A stretch of 29,505 bases of DNA from a virus: IMG/VR virus record IMGVR_UViG_3300035665_000182, positions 1 through 29,505 of that record. The stretch is one strand, 5' to 3'. Of this stretch, positions 5,952-14,543 are shown piece by piece. How positions within the stretch are numbered: the first letter of the stretch is position 1; the number at the start of each line of letters is the position of its first letter. The translations under genes were made by a program, and so were the position numbers. The notes beneath the pieces were generated by a model. That model saw nothing but the letters and a program-made list of their open reading frames with translations. It was not told the origin of the DNA and searched no databases.

Positions 5952-6953
5952 TCAAGCAGTTCGCACGGTGCCGTCATTCATCACGCGGAAGTTCTGCACG
6001 TCGAACGCTCCCTTGTCGTGAACCGTCACCATCGCGAAGCCCCAATTCCATCGGTTGATCCGCGCGTATTCTGGTCGCAAGTCGCACAGGCAGCCCGTTG
6101 ACCAGCATCCTGTCTCGTGATGCCACATATCGGATTCGGCATGATTGCTCGTGCGGTGCGAGTGCCCAACCATCACGGTCGAGAGCGTGCGAAGAAACGC
6201 ACCGCGGGCGACGTTGACAGGTGCCGCCATCCCCTTTGGTAGTTCGTGACCGTGGAGCACCGGCAGTTTTCCAAGCAGCACGGGTCGCTGGTCTTCGACG
6301 AGTTCGATGTCGTGCTCGTCAAACCCGAGCCACGCCGTGAGACTCATTCGCGGATCGTCGGAGATTTCTGCCGCGTGCTGCCATAGCCAGTGCTGCCATC
6401 GCTCCTCGTGATTGCCGACCTTGTAGACGATCGGAATGCCGGGAAACTTCTGGCGGAGGTACGCGAGGAAAGCGCGAACCGCCTCTAGTTCGCCCTTGAA
6501 GTCCCGCTGCTTCGGGTCTTTCATGTAGCGCGAGATCGCGTAGAAGTCGGCAATGTCTCCGTTCAAGAGCAACGCCGACAGTCCTTGTTCCTCGAGGTAT
6601 CCGACAGCCGCAGCCACGGCGATCTCGGAGTGGTACGGAACGTGAACGTCAGACAAGATGCCGACGCGTCCAGTGACGTTCATCCTGTGTGGCGTCCATG
6701 TTTCCGCCATGCTCTTTGGCATAGGCAGGATGGCACCGGCTTTCCGGGCAGGACGCGGAGCGACGGCGTTGATTCTCTTGCGATGGAGCTTGCCATGCTG
6801 CCCGAACTGCCGTTGCATCCTCATGCGGGCCTGGTGCAGCGTGATCGCACCGTTGCACTCTTTAACCAGGCGACGGGCAAGCGTCTGGCATGGTGCATCT
6901 GGATGCAGCCGCGCGAGCCGCTTCGCCATTTCGGTGATTGCATCGCCCGCCAT
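5952..6953 (-). CDS. Calcineurin-like metallophosphoesterase
   Basis: A 333-residue enzyme with the full metal-binding signature: D102-x-H104 (SDVHVPYH), GDIAD (D133), GNHE (N181-H182), a late H-x-H pair (LHGHE, H234/H236) and GHSH (H264/H266). The family hydrolyses phosphomono- or diesters of nucleotides, nucleic acids or proteins; the substrate here is unknown. About 65 N-terminal residues form a helical, basic, HTH-like extension (EMAKRLARLHPDAP...HQARMRMQRQF) that could bind DNA. ATG 6953 is chosen because AGGAGG lies 6 bases upstream and overlaps the stop of the HExxH gene (TGATG); an upstream extension would be low-complexity Arg/Ala sequence. Confidence 0.85.
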   Translation of the reverse strand: MAGDAITEMAKRLARLHPDAPCQTLARRLVKECNGAITLHQARMRMQRQFGQHGKLHRKRINAVAPRPARKAGAILPMPKSMAETWTPHRMNVTGRVGILSDVHVPYHSEIAVAAAVGYLEEQGLSALLLNGDIADFYAISRYMKDPKQRDFKGELEAVRAFLAYLRQKFPGIPIVYKVGNHEERWQHWLWQHAAEISDDPRMSLTAWLGFDEHDIELVEDQRPVLLGKLPVLHGHELPKGMAAPVNVARGAFLRTLSTVMVGHSHRTSNHAESDMWHHETGCWSTGCLCDLRPEYARINRWNWGFAMVTVHDKGAFDVQNFRVMNDGTVRTA

Positions 6954-7222
6954 CACTCCTCCTTTCGCCGATACCTGAGCGTCGAGTAGAGCAACCGCCG
7001 CAAGTCCCTCGCCCCGTTCGTGACGCTCTCCTCCGAGAGATCCGGGTAGAGGCAGTGCAGCGCCTCGTGGAGTTCGACTTCGAGCCGCCGCTGCGGCGGG
7101 AGCCGGTCGTGAATGAGCACCGTCCCGTTGTCGTTCGCCCAGCCGTCGGCCGACCCCCGAAGGCGGGTGTAGCACCAGTGCCAGACGCGACCGGCTAATC
7201 TGACGCGGTGGCGGATTCCCAC
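6953..7222 (-). CDS. Small HExxH putative metallopeptidase
   Basis: An 89-residue protein with LHEALH (H52, E53, H56), the zinc-binding HExxH signature, at the end of a predicted helix, and a helix further on (EESVTNGARDLRRLLY) that may supply the third ligand. The size and layout recall minimal SprT/ImmA-like metallopeptidases found as small phage proteins. Start is GTG 7222 with AAAGGG 7 bases upstream. The stop overlaps the ATG of the phosphoesterase, so the two are probably made together. Peptidase activity is inferred from the motif only. Confidence 0.62.
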   Translation of the reverse strand: MGIRHRVRLAGRVWHWCYTRLRGSADGWANDNGTVLIHDRLPPQRRLEVELHEALHCLYPDLSEESVTNGARDLRRLLYSTLRYRRKEE

Positions 7223-7258
7223 GGGCGAGCCCTTTCGCCCGTCAATGTGAAGGGGCTG

Positions 7259-7654
7259 TCAAGCGGAGGCGGAACGCTTCGCCTCCGCTTTGCGGGCGTT
7301 GTGAATCGCCCGCTTCACGAGGAGTCTGCCAGCCGCGTCAAGGAAAGGCAGGCCGCGCTCTTCGGCAGCCTCGCGCAGAAAGCCCGTGATCTCGGTCATG
7401 CCCTCGTCGCTCTCGCACCAATCGCAGCCCTTGGCGTCCATGTAGGCGGCGCGGGATGTGCATTTACAGTCGGTCGTGGCGACGATGCGGAAGGGCCAGC
7501 CGGCGAGGAGGGCTTTGAGTTCGGTGCCGGGGCCGTGTGGCTCTGTCGGTCCTCCTTCAGCAAGCATACGCCTAACGGCAGCCATGCCTTCATCAAACGT
7601 GGCGTGGCGGCTGAGCTCTGCGGCGATTGCTGCATGCAGTGGATTCTCTGGCAT
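7259..7654 (-). CDS. Hypothetical protein, 131 aa, with Cys cluster
   Basis: Contains CKC and, 16 residues on, CDWC, a likely metal-binding knuckle of the sort seen in phage proteins with a C-x-C...G-x-x-W-C pattern (TTDCKCTSRAAYMDAKGCDWC). The flanks are helical. Its ATG is two bases past the stop of the tail-tip gene upstream. The last codons form one arm of a perfect 11-pair inverted repeat. Function unknown; position at the border between tail-tip genes and accessory genes. Confidence 0.6.
   Translation of the reverse strand: MPENPLHAAIAAELSRHATFDEGMAAVRRMLAEGGPTEPHGPGTELKALLAGWPFRIVATTDCKCTSRAAYMDAKGCDWCESDEGMTEITGFLREAAEERGLPFLDAAGRLLVKRAIHNARKAEAKRSASA
7261..7290 (-). repeat. Perfect 11-bp inverted repeat at gene end
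   Basis: AAGCGGAGGCG (7261-7271), 8-base loop, CGCCTCCGCTT (7280-7290), overlapping the C-terminal codons (KRSASA) of the gene ending at 7259. No T-run follows on the minus strand. It could stabilise or cut off the upstream tail mRNA, separating it from the accessory genes. Confidence 0.5.
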
Positions 7655-7656
7655 GC

Positions 7657-8289
7657 CTAGTATTCAACAATAGAGAACGAAGTAACAGCCTGTGGGCCTG
7701 AGTAGTCTGCCTCTGGAAGCTGCGATATGCTGGGCCACGAGTCGGTACAAAACTGTTCGCTCGGTTGTTGAGAATATGTAATTGCATAGCCATCTCCAGG
7801 TGCCGCTGGAGAAGTAGCTGAATACGAGCCCACGGCAGGAAGATTGCTTCCGTCTGTTGGAATTGTGATCGTGGCACTCACGGTCATTTTTTGATAGTCG
7901 GTATAGCCACAAGAACAAGGGCCGCCAAAGCGTGGGGGGTTCCACCGCTTACTGTTTGCCTCAGAATACAGTCCGAGTTTCCAAACTCCTCCTGAACAAG
8001 TAAATGACCAACTTCCGGCAATCTCCCATGGAATTACATTGCCTACGCTAGCGCACGCCGGAATTGGACAATAACTTGAAAAAAGATTCATGTTCCCAAA
8101 AAAAAGGGGCTGACCAAATCTGAGCAGCGGGGCAAGCCGTGGCTGCCAGCATGTCGTAGTAGAACGCCCAGACGCAAAACCAAAATCTGTGCTGACTTCA
8201 ATCGCTCTGGGTATTGCGTCAAAAGTGCCTGACGGTATTGTGAATCGAAATGTCTGAAATAGACAACTTGGCTGGCAACAACACGCCAT
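7657..8289 (-). CDS. Putative tail-tip protein, Cys-rich, 210 aa
   Basis: A beta-rich protein with an unusual number of Cys (CCCQPSC at the N-terminus, CPIPAC, PCSCGY, FC) that may form disulfides or bind metal. It also has many Ser, Thr, Gly, Pro and aromatic residues, as in exposed adhesin-like tail proteins. The coding region is visibly less GC-rich than its neighbours. It is the last of three tail-tip candidates after the tape measure, where receptor-contacting proteins usually lie. ATG follows the previous stop by two bases. No family is named; host-recognition is inference. Confidence 0.55.
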   Translation of the reverse strand: MACCCQPSCLFQTFRFTIPSGTFDAIPRAIEVSTDFGFASGRSTTTCWQPRLAPLLRFGQPLFFGNMNLFSSYCPIPACASVGNVIPWEIAGSWSFTCSGGVWKLGLYSEANSKRWNPPRFGGPCSCGYTDYQKMTVSATITIPTDGSNLPAVGSYSATSPAAPGDGYAITYSQQPSEQFCTDSWPSISQLPEADYSGPQAVTSFSIVEY

Positions 8290-8291
8290 CG

Positions 8292-8915
8292 CTACACTTT
8301 GAACCGCAGGAACGTGGCCGTAAACGTCGATTGCACGAAGACGCTAGTGGCTGTGATGCCAATGACGGTCGCCGTCGCTGTGCCAGACACAAATGTGCGC
8401 GATTCGGTTACGAGTGTTTTGCCGATAGAAATCGTGCAAGCCGATGTGTTCAGTGACGCAGATAGCGTCACATCTGTAAGCACTGCGCTTTGGCTAACGC
8501 CAGACAGAACCATTGCCGTGGCAGTTGACGCGACGCGTATTCCGCTCTCCGTCGAGCCGACAAAAACCGCCGTCTCCGTCTCGAATGGCACGTCGATCAG
8601 ATACCACGCCGTGCCCTCCTTCGCGATTCCGCAGTCGCTACCGGCGGATGAAGCGATCGGGAAGAAGAGATTTGTGACGCTCGCCGTATTCGGCGTCGCC
8701 GTCTGATACTTGAACGTCACCGTCTTCGTGGCGTTGATCGACCACGCGCCGGTAAACGTCGCCACGCGGAAGAGCTTCGGCTTCCTGGGGTCGAACAGCG
8801 GCTCAAACGAAAGCGGCCGTGCCTCGGGCGTCGCGAGTTCCGCCGCCCGCACCACGTTGGCGATCCGCTCGGCGCTCTCGCGCGTGAACTGCGTGGGATC
8901 GAGAGGCTTGCTCAT
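8292..8915 (-). CDS. Putative tail-tip/minor tail protein, 207 aa
   Basis: The N-terminal 50 residues (FTRESAERIANVVRAAE...) form a charged helix; from there to the C-terminus the sequence is Thr/Ser/Val/Ala-rich with alternating hydrophobics, the look of a beta-prism or beta-sandwich fibre domain. This helix-then-beta layout suits a small trimeric fibre anchored by its N-terminus. ATG overlaps the upstream stop (ATGA). No family is recognised. Confidence 0.55.
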   Translation of the reverse strand: MSKPLDPTQFTRESAERIANVVRAAELATPEARPLSFEPLFDPRKPKLFRVATFTGAWSINATKTVTFKYQTATPNTASVTNLFFPIASSAGSDCGIAKEGTAWYLIDVPFETETAVFVGSTESGIRVASTATAMVLSGVSQSAVLTDVTLSASLNTSACTISIGKTLVTESRTFVSGTATATVIGITATSVFVQSTFTATFLRFKV

Positions 8916-9802
8916 GGGGGCGTGCCGAAAGTTGCGAAACTGGCTCGCGGGTTCACTCGCAGTCCGTACTCACCAGGCGGCGCAGAGCGAATTGCGGGAG
9001 CCCCAAGCGTCTGCCCGCCATTGTTGTCCAGGCCGACAGGATTCGGGCTGGCGACCCACTCGGCGTTCTGGAAATCGAAAACCATCGCGCGCCGCTTTTC
9101 TGTGCCGTCGATGAAGTTGAAGCCGATGTCGGGCACCAGCAGCCGATGCGACGACTGACGATATGCGAGTGTCGCCGTCGTGGCGTAGAACTGCACCAGG
9201 GCGTTTTCGAACTCTTCGGCGGCATACTGCACGTCCACGCCCACGACCTTCACAGTGTCCGTCGGGCACCCAAGGAACGAACCATTGTTCACACAGTTTT
9301 GAAGTGCCAGCCATTCACTCGGGACGCTGGCGAAGTTTTTCTGGACCTTGATCTGCACCAGGCTTTCGTCGGTAGTCAGCCCGGGGAAGTAGTCGAAGGC
9401 AGAGTTTGTCAGCGGCTCTTGGTCGGTGCCATCGTAGTAGAAGAACGCCGGCACCTGGCCCGGCTTCGACTCAAACGACCAGACTGATTCCCTCGCAGTT
9501 GGCGTGAGGAGATCGTTATTGGTCAGCAGGCCGTACTCGCCGATCACCTCAAGAGCGTAGGGGTTGTCCTCGAATCGCTCGTTGACTGCCAGCTTTCTAA
9601 GCCGCAGTGCTGTGTGCACAGGGTGATACGCACCAAAATCGCCGCACGTTGCAGCAAGAATCACAGAAATGCTTGGCGGCCCGCCAGCCGTGAGCGTGTT
9701 ATCGGAAAGCATGCACGCCCAGCGGCGCTTCGCCACGCCACCGACGCGCACTTCGTTTTCAAACGTGCGGGCGAGCTCTCTCGTACTGACGATCGATGAC
9801 AT
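8912..9802 (-). CDS. Putative distal tail protein, 296 aa
   Basis: First gene after the tape measure, the usual place of distal tail or hub proteins. The protein is a mixed beta protein (VPAFFYYDGTD, FNFIDGTEKRRAMVFDF) with a Gly/Pro/Asn-rich C-terminus. I do not see the canonical Dit or Tal signatures, so the role rests on position. It is coupled to both neighbours (3 bases after its own start region from the tape measure; ATGA to the next gene). Confidence 0.55.
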   Translation of the reverse strand: MSSIVSTRELARTFENEVRVGGVAKRRWACMLSDNTLTAGGPPSISVILAATCGDFGAYHPVHTALRLRKLAVNERFEDNPYALEVIGEYGLLTNNDLLTPTARESVWSFESKPGQVPAFFYYDGTDQEPLTNSAFDYFPGLTTDESLVQIKVQKNFASVPSEWLALQNCVNNGSFLGCPTDTVKVVGVDVQYAAEEFENALVQFYATTATLAYRQSSHRLLVPDIGFNFIDGTEKRRAMVFDFQNAEWVASPNPVGLDNNGGQTLGAPAIRSAPPGEYGLRVNPRASFATFGTPP

Positions 9803-9805
9803 GGA

Positions 9806-12800
9806 TCACCCGAGTACCGCGCCGCCAACGATGGCGACCGGCGTGTTGAAGTAGTTCGACGCTGCCTGCGAGATGCCCTGCGCGATAAGGTTCAGTTGCT
9901 TCGTCTGAAGCCGCGCCTCGATCAGTGCCGGGTCTTGCGCGTTCGCGGCGAGATCGAGCACGAGGTTCTGCCCTTCCTGGGTGCGGATGTCGGCGGTGTT
10001 CACAGGGCCAGCCACCGGCCGCATCATTTCTTGCTGTCGCAGGATCTCAGCCGCAGCGGCATTTGCCGCCTCAAGTGACGCGTTCGCGCCGGCGTAGGCG
10101 TTCGTGAAAGACTTGAGGAACGTGTCGTTTTGCTTGGCAACGAGTGATTGAAATTGCTGGGCTTGAGTGAACCCAGATTGCAGTTGCTGGTTTTGCCTAA
10201 CGTTGGCAGCGTCGCGACCGTCGGCGATTTTTTGCTGCTGAATTTGCGCCTTCTTCAGAAGATCAAGTTCTGCCTGACGAGCCCGGGCCGCCTTCAAATC
10301 GCCGGCCTCGCGTGCGGCGGCAATAGACTTCTCGGTAACAGCGATACGCTCCTTTATCGCAGCGACGTTCTCGGCTGCCGTGATCTCGCGGGCACGCTTG
10401 GCGTCGATGGCGTCAATCTCAGCCTTCGTTCTGGCATCTAGGTTTGCCTTCAAGAACTGATTGATGCGCTCGTTCGCAGAGATTGCAACTTGAAATCGCT
10501 GTTGCTGGGCCTGCTGTTCGCGTGCCTTGAGTTCCTCGATTCGCTTCACTTGCTCTTCAAAAATGCCTTGCACGCGGCGAATGTCGGCGTCGAAGGCTGC
10601 CTTGTTGAAGATGCCGTCGCGCGTCTGCCTCTGGGCCGCAGTGAATCCATTTGCAAGAGTCTGCGCCGCCTGAACGCCGGCGGCACCAAGTTCTTTCGTA
10701 CGGCGAAGAGCGTCATCGAGTGCCGCCGATTGTTGCTCGAACGCTCTGTCGAAGCCTTCGCTGAATCCTTGGTCGATCGCTTGCTGCTGGTCTTGAAGCC
10801 TAGACAAAAGCCGCTCAGATTCAGCAAGGCGATTTTCGGCGTTCTTTGCCGCAGCAACGTCGTTCCGCTGCCGCGCGTCTGCAATCTGCCGCTCTAGTTC
10901 AGTGCGGCCGGCGAGCACAACTTGAATCTGCTTTTCAGTCTCAGTTACGGCAGTCAACTCCTCGCCGATGAGTTTGATGAGTTGAATCTGCTTGTCATAC
11001 GTTGCCGTCGCACGCTCGACTTCATCAGAGAGCGTTGTCTGATTGATTCGCCTGTCTTGAAACTGCTCGCCAAGGTCGCGGAGCTTGTTTTGAAACCGCA
11101 AGGCTGCATCGAAACCGGCCTGGCCGAACTCGGCCGCCCCCTTGATCGCCGTGTCGATGCTCTTGTTGAGTTCTCCGAGCGTCTTTTGCGCGTCCGTTTC
11201 GACTTGAACGTCGAGCTTTGCGTCCTCTGAAATTCTCCCGATTTCAGTCTTGAACGCTGTCGCAACGCGGTCGGCCTGCTGGCGGAACGTCTCTTCGTTG
11301 AAGAGTCCACGGTCGAGTTGTGTCTTGAGGTCCGCAATCCCTTTCTCAAAACGCACGGCGGCATCAAACCCAGCCTGCCCGAACTCAACAGACTGCAACT
11401 TCGCCTCTTCGACCTTTTTGGAGATTTCGTCGAGCGTCTTCGTGAACTCGGTGCTCGGCGGATCTTCGAGCGTATCCTTGAACTCTTTCGCCGCCCCGGT
11501 GGCGACGGCCAAAACCTCTTGAGCAGTTCGCCCGTCGCGAACAGCCTGAATCATGCTGTCGGTCACGACGCCCGTGTATTCGCTGCGAAGTTTTTGTAGT
11601 TCGCGAGAGAAGGACGCTGCACGGTTCTGCTCGTCGAGGAACCGCGTGACGGCTCCAGTTGCCTCAGCGAGCGAGTTGGCAATCGCCTCGCCGGCTGGCG
11701 CGAACGATGCGTAAAGTTGGTCGCCGGCTCCCTTAGAAGCAGTGCCAAGCCGATCCATAGCGGTAGAAAACGCGTCAATGTCGCGCCGCTGCGAGGTCGC
11801 CAGCGTCGCGCCAAAACGCTCCATGTCTGCGGCAGCACCGCCGATACTGTTGAAGAACGGAAGCAGTTCCGCCCCGGCCCGGCCGAGGAGATTGATCGCT
11901 GTAGCACTTCGGCGGGCGGGGTCTGGAATCGAGGCAAGCCGCTGCCCGATGAGAAGATACTGCTCTTCGGGTCTTTTCGCTTGAAGTTCCTCGGCGGCAA
12001 TTCCGAGAGCGGTAAGTGCTTTCTGTGCCGTTTTGCTTTCCTCGTCGACGCCGAGCACATTTCGCTGAAGCCGACCGAACGCAGACGCGACGGCGTCCAG
12101 GCTTGTGCCGCTGCGGCGGGCCGCATCATCAAGGGTCTGAATAAACTCAAACGAGACGCCCAGCCTATCGGCTGTGTTTCCGAGCGTCTGCACGCGATCT
12201 TTGAGTTGAATCAGCCCGTTCGCAATTGAAGACGCTGCGGCTCCAAATCCGGCAACGGCTGCAGCCGACAGCGTGAACGGATTGATGAGAGACGTGATGG
12301 CACGTCCGACACTTGCGGCACCGGGAACGAGTCCGTTGGAGAAGACGCGAGAAAGCCCCTCGCTCGCGGACGCGATGCCCGACATACGGCCCGCGATATT
12401 GCCCAACGGCCCTGGAAGGATCGCGAGCGTTCCGGCAAGTTCGCGGAATTTCAGTTCTCCGGGGGCCGCCGCTTGCTCGATCGCGTCGCCAGCCTTGTTT
12501 GCTTCGACAACGATCTTGGCGTAAATATCTGCTTGTCGCTGGAGTTCCTTATTGAACTCTTCTTTTGTTAGGGCACCTTGCTGCTCAAGGAACCTTGCTC
12601 GCTTAATCGCACGGTCAAAGTTCGCTTGGGCGCGCTCTTGGGCGGTGTAGCTGGCTTCGCGAATACGCTGGGCTTCGGAGAGAATCGCCGCACGTTCTCT
12701 GGCAATTCGTTCTTCTGCTCTCGCCGCCTCTTCCGCAGCCTCCTGCTGCCGCTGCTCTGCATCAGCCACAGCGTCGGCTCTTGCTCGCGCTGACTCGGCG

Positions 12801-13537
12801 GCCTGCTTGTCAATTCCGAGTTTTTCAATGACGGCGTTATTGAGCGCAACTGTGTCGATCGCCTCTAGTTTTTCTAGTTCGACAAGTCGCTCAATTTCGC
12901 CAGCGACAATTTTTGTCTGGTCGCCATATTGCCTCTGTATTCTTTCCCCTTCGCGAAACGCATTGGAAACCTTCGTTGCTTCATCAAAAAGCGTTTTCAG
13001 CGACGAGGCAACTGCGTCAACGTCAACCGTTCCTTCGCGGGCAGCATTGGCGGTTTCTCGAATAAACGCTGCCGCCTGCTCGGACGAAGCAAGATCAATT
13101 CCAGAGAGAGCAGCCAACGCCTTTTCAAAGGTCGGAATTTCTATCGCGCCAGCCCGAAGCTCCTCGGTTAGCAGGGCGATTTTCCCGGCGGCAAGTTCTT
13201 GCTCGCTACCAAACTGCAGGGTAGTCCTAGCGCCTCGCTCAAACACATCTGCCGCGGCTTTTGCTTCTTCTCCAATTTGCTGAAAAGCCTTAGCAAACTC
13301 CTGCGGCTTGATGATATCTTGCTGCAGTTGCCGGGTTAGCAATGCGATTCGATCGGCAAACTGATCTTGGGCGCGCGCCGCGGCTGCCGTCTTTTCAGCG
13401 AACGGCTCAAAGACAGCCGTGGCTTTTTCCGCTTGTGCCGACAGGCTGATGAGCGCCCGCTCGGCAGGCTTCAGCGACTGCTGAACGCCGGTGGCGTCCG
13501 CGCTGATCTTCATCGCCAATCCGAGAATGTTCGCCAT
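9806..13537 (-). CDS. Tape measure protein
   Basis: At 1243 residues the longest gene here, following the two tail chaperones, the standard position. The N-terminal third is heptad-like coiled coil (many A/E/R/Q). A hydrophobic stretch at about residues 410-445 (LINPFTLSAAAVAGFGAAASS...) is typical of the membrane-inserting part of tape measures. The C-terminal half carries three diverged copies of a helical unit (EFGQAGFDAAVRFE, EFGQAGFDAALRFQ, ELGAAGVQAAQTLA, near residues 710, 795 and 945). In this family the protein spans the tail lumen and sets tail length; at about 0.15 nm per residue the tail would be roughly 185 nm. No lysozyme domain was seen. Confidence 0.9.
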   Translation of the reverse strand: MANILGLAMKISADATGVQQSLKPAERALISLSAQAEKATAVFEPFAEKTAAAARAQDQFADRIALLTRQLQQDIIKPQEFAKAFQQIGEEAKAAADVFERGARTTLQFGSEQELAAGKIALLTEELRAGAIEIPTFEKALAALSGIDLASSEQAAAFIRETANAAREGTVDVDAVASSLKTLFDEATKVSNAFREGERIQRQYGDQTKIVAGEIERLVELEKLEAIDTVALNNAVIEKLGIDKQAAESARARADAVADAEQRQQEAAEEAARAEERIARERAAILSEAQRIREASYTAQERAQANFDRAIKRARFLEQQGALTKEEFNKELQRQADIYAKIVVEANKAGDAIEQAAAPGELKFRELAGTLAILPGPLGNIAGRMSGIASASEGLSRVFSNGLVPGAASVGRAITSLINPFTLSAAAVAGFGAAASSIANGLIQLKDRVQTLGNTADRLGVSFEFIQTLDDAARRSGTSLDAVASAFGRLQRNVLGVDEESKTAQKALTALGIAAEELQAKRPEEQYLLIGQRLASIPDPARRSATAINLLGRAGAELLPFFNSIGGAAADMERFGATLATSQRRDIDAFSTAMDRLGTASKGAGDQLYASFAPAGEAIANSLAEATGAVTRFLDEQNRAASFSRELQKLRSEYTGVVTDSMIQAVRDGRTAQEVLAVATGAAKEFKDTLEDPPSTEFTKTLDEISKKVEEAKLQSVEFGQAGFDAAVRFEKGIADLKTQLDRGLFNEETFRQQADRVATAFKTEIGRISEDAKLDVQVETDAQKTLGELNKSIDTAIKGAAEFGQAGFDAALRFQNKLRDLGEQFQDRRINQTTLSDEVERATATYDKQIQLIKLIGEELTAVTETEKQIQVVLAGRTELERQIADARQRNDVAAAKNAENRLAESERLLSRLQDQQQAIDQGFSEGFDRAFEQQSAALDDALRRTKELGAAGVQAAQTLANGFTAAQRQTRDGIFNKAAFDADIRRVQGIFEEQVKRIEELKAREQQAQQQRFQVAISANERINQFLKANLDARTKAEIDAIDAKRAREITAAENVAAIKERIAVTEKSIAAAREAGDLKAARARQAELDLLKKAQIQQQKIADGRDAANVRQNQQLQSGFTQAQQFQSLVAKQNDTFLKSFTNAYAGANASLEAANAAAAEILRQQEMMRPVAGPVNTADIRTQEGQNLVLDLAANAQDPALIEARLQTKQLNLIAQGISQAASNYFNTPVAIVGGAVLG

Positions 13538-13539
13538 CG

Positions 13540-13830
13540 CTACTGTCCTAACAGTCCGAGTTGCTTCGCCAGATCACGTATCACGTCTGCCGCCTGGGCC
13601 TCGTGCTGCGGCGGCTTTTGTAAAGGGATGAAATCCTTCGCCGTCGGTGCCTTGCCTCGTGCGGAGTATTGGATCGCCGCCAGTGAGGCGAGCAGCCCCG
13701 TCTCTGCCCACGAGTCCGGAATCGCCTCGTAATACCGCGTATACGCTCTCCACTCCGATAGTTCGCGGGAGTCCATCCTTTCGGACAACTCCCGCACCGT
13801 CATCTTCAGGTGCCCCGCGAGACGAAACAT
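13540..13830 (-). CDS. Tail assembly chaperone, frameshift extension (gpT-like)
   Basis: A 96-codon frame (start shown at ATG 13830) with the MTVRELSERMDSRELSEW signature of the second half of lambda GT-type chaperones. The frame is open upstream of its ATG to the slippery site at 13860-13866, so the natural product is probably a 219-residue fusion made by -1 frameshifting: 113 residues of the first chaperone, ten linking codons and these 96. Independent initiation is unlikely, as there is no good ribosome site. It helps load tube subunits on the tape measure. Confidence 0.8.
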   Translation of the reverse strand: MFRLAGHLKMTVRELSERMDSRELSEWRAYTRYYEAIPDSWAETGLLASLAAIQYSARGKAPTAKDFIPLQKPPQHEAQAADVIRDLAKQLGLLGQ

Positions 13831-13835
13831 GAATT

Positions 13836-13866
13836 GTCTCGTCTGCGAGACGTTCAGCCTTTTCCC
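13836..13866 (-). promoter_or_regulatory. Programmed -1 frameshift signal
   Basis: On the minus strand the heptamer G GGA AAA (13860-13866) lies in the zero frame four codons before the chaperone stop, matching X XXY YYZ and close to lambda's GGGAAAG. Eight bases on, GTCTCG-CAGA-CGAGAC (13836-13851) makes a perfect 6-bp hairpin at a standard stimulator distance. Slipping by -1 enters the downstream frame. Confidence 0.88.
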
Positions 13867-14198
13867 AGTTCTTCCACGTCCTCCTCGCTCATCGCGTTGT
13901 GCTTCATCGCACGCTCAAACAACCGGCTCATCACGGCGGCCGACTTCTTGCCCAACTGCTCGATCTGCTCGCGCGTGAACAGGAGCTTGCCGCCCTCGTC
14001 GCAGAGCACGCGCTGCAGATACTCGGTGCGGAAGTTCTCGATGCCGGTTTCCTTCTTCCCGATCCACATGCGTTCGTAGGCGTCGCGTTCGCCGACGCTC
14101 ATCACGCGGATGAACACCGAGCCCTTCCATTCCTTGACCTTGACTTCGAGGAGCCCGAGATCATCCGCCGCCAAAATCTGTTCTGCCGAGAGAGCCAT
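13854..14198 (-). CDS. Tail assembly chaperone (gpG-like)
   Basis: A 114-residue protein with the usual layout of the short tail chaperone: a beta N-terminus (LEVKVKEWKGSVFIRVMSVGERDAYER) and a helical acidic C-terminus. ATG 14198 is chosen because GGAG lies 7 to 8 bases upstream and the upstream gene stops four bases earlier; a TTG start 15 codons upstream would overlap the tube gene. It lies directly before the tape measure unit and ends at the slippery site that produces the long form. Confidence 0.82.
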   Translation of the reverse strand: MALSAEQILAADDLGLLEVKVKEWKGSVFIRVMSVGERDAYERMWIGKKETGIENFRTEYLQRVLCDEGGKLLFTREQIEQLGKKSAAVMSRLFERAMKHNAMSEEDVEELGKG

Positions 14199-14202
14199 GC
14201 TT

Positions 14203-14523
14203 CTACTCCATGACGATGCGATAGGAGACGTTGTAACGAGCAACTTCGTTCACCTTGCCAGCCATGGTGAGCGTCTGAAAGACCGCTTTCGTGGAGCACG
14301 TCAGCCCGCCGCCAGTGAACTGGAGCGTCTTTTTCAATCCACGTTCGGCCAGTTGGATGTTCGCCGTGGCGAGGCACGCAATCTCTATAGTCCCCGCGTC
14401 AAGCGCAATCACGCTGTCGCGGCCGATCGGCAGAGCGCCGCCGGCGATGATCTTGATGTCAGTCACCTCTTCAAGTGACTGACCGCCCCACGTGACCGTC
14501 ACTCCCGTGCAGGGTGTTGCCAT
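14203..14523 (-). CDS. Putative tail tube-like protein, 106 aa
   Basis: A small beta protein (TGVTVTWGGQSLEEVTDIKI, NEVARYNVSYRIVM) between the main tube candidate and the chaperones. The opening strand pattern resembles phage tail tube or minor tail subunits. It may be a second tube/tail terminator subunit. No precise family; the structural role is inferred from position and fold pattern. Confidence 0.6.
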   Translation of the reverse strand: MATPCTGVTVTWGGQSLEEVTDIKIIAGGALPIGRDSVIALDAGTIEIACLATANIQLAERGLKKTLQFTGGGLTCSTKAVFQTLTMAGKVNEVARYNVSYRIVME

Positions 14524-14543
14524 GACGGGCCTCCGTCACGGCA

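Noticed and set aside
5143-9802. Lysis cassette (endolysin, holin, spanin) in the post-tail region
   Set aside because: No peptidoglycan hydrolase motif was found; the HExxH protein is too small and lacks endolysin context, and the 40-residue membrane protein alone is not sufficient evidence.
13839-14243. TTG-started longer form of the tail chaperone
   Set aside because: The extra 15 codons overlap the tube-like gene; ATG 14198 has a good ribosome site.
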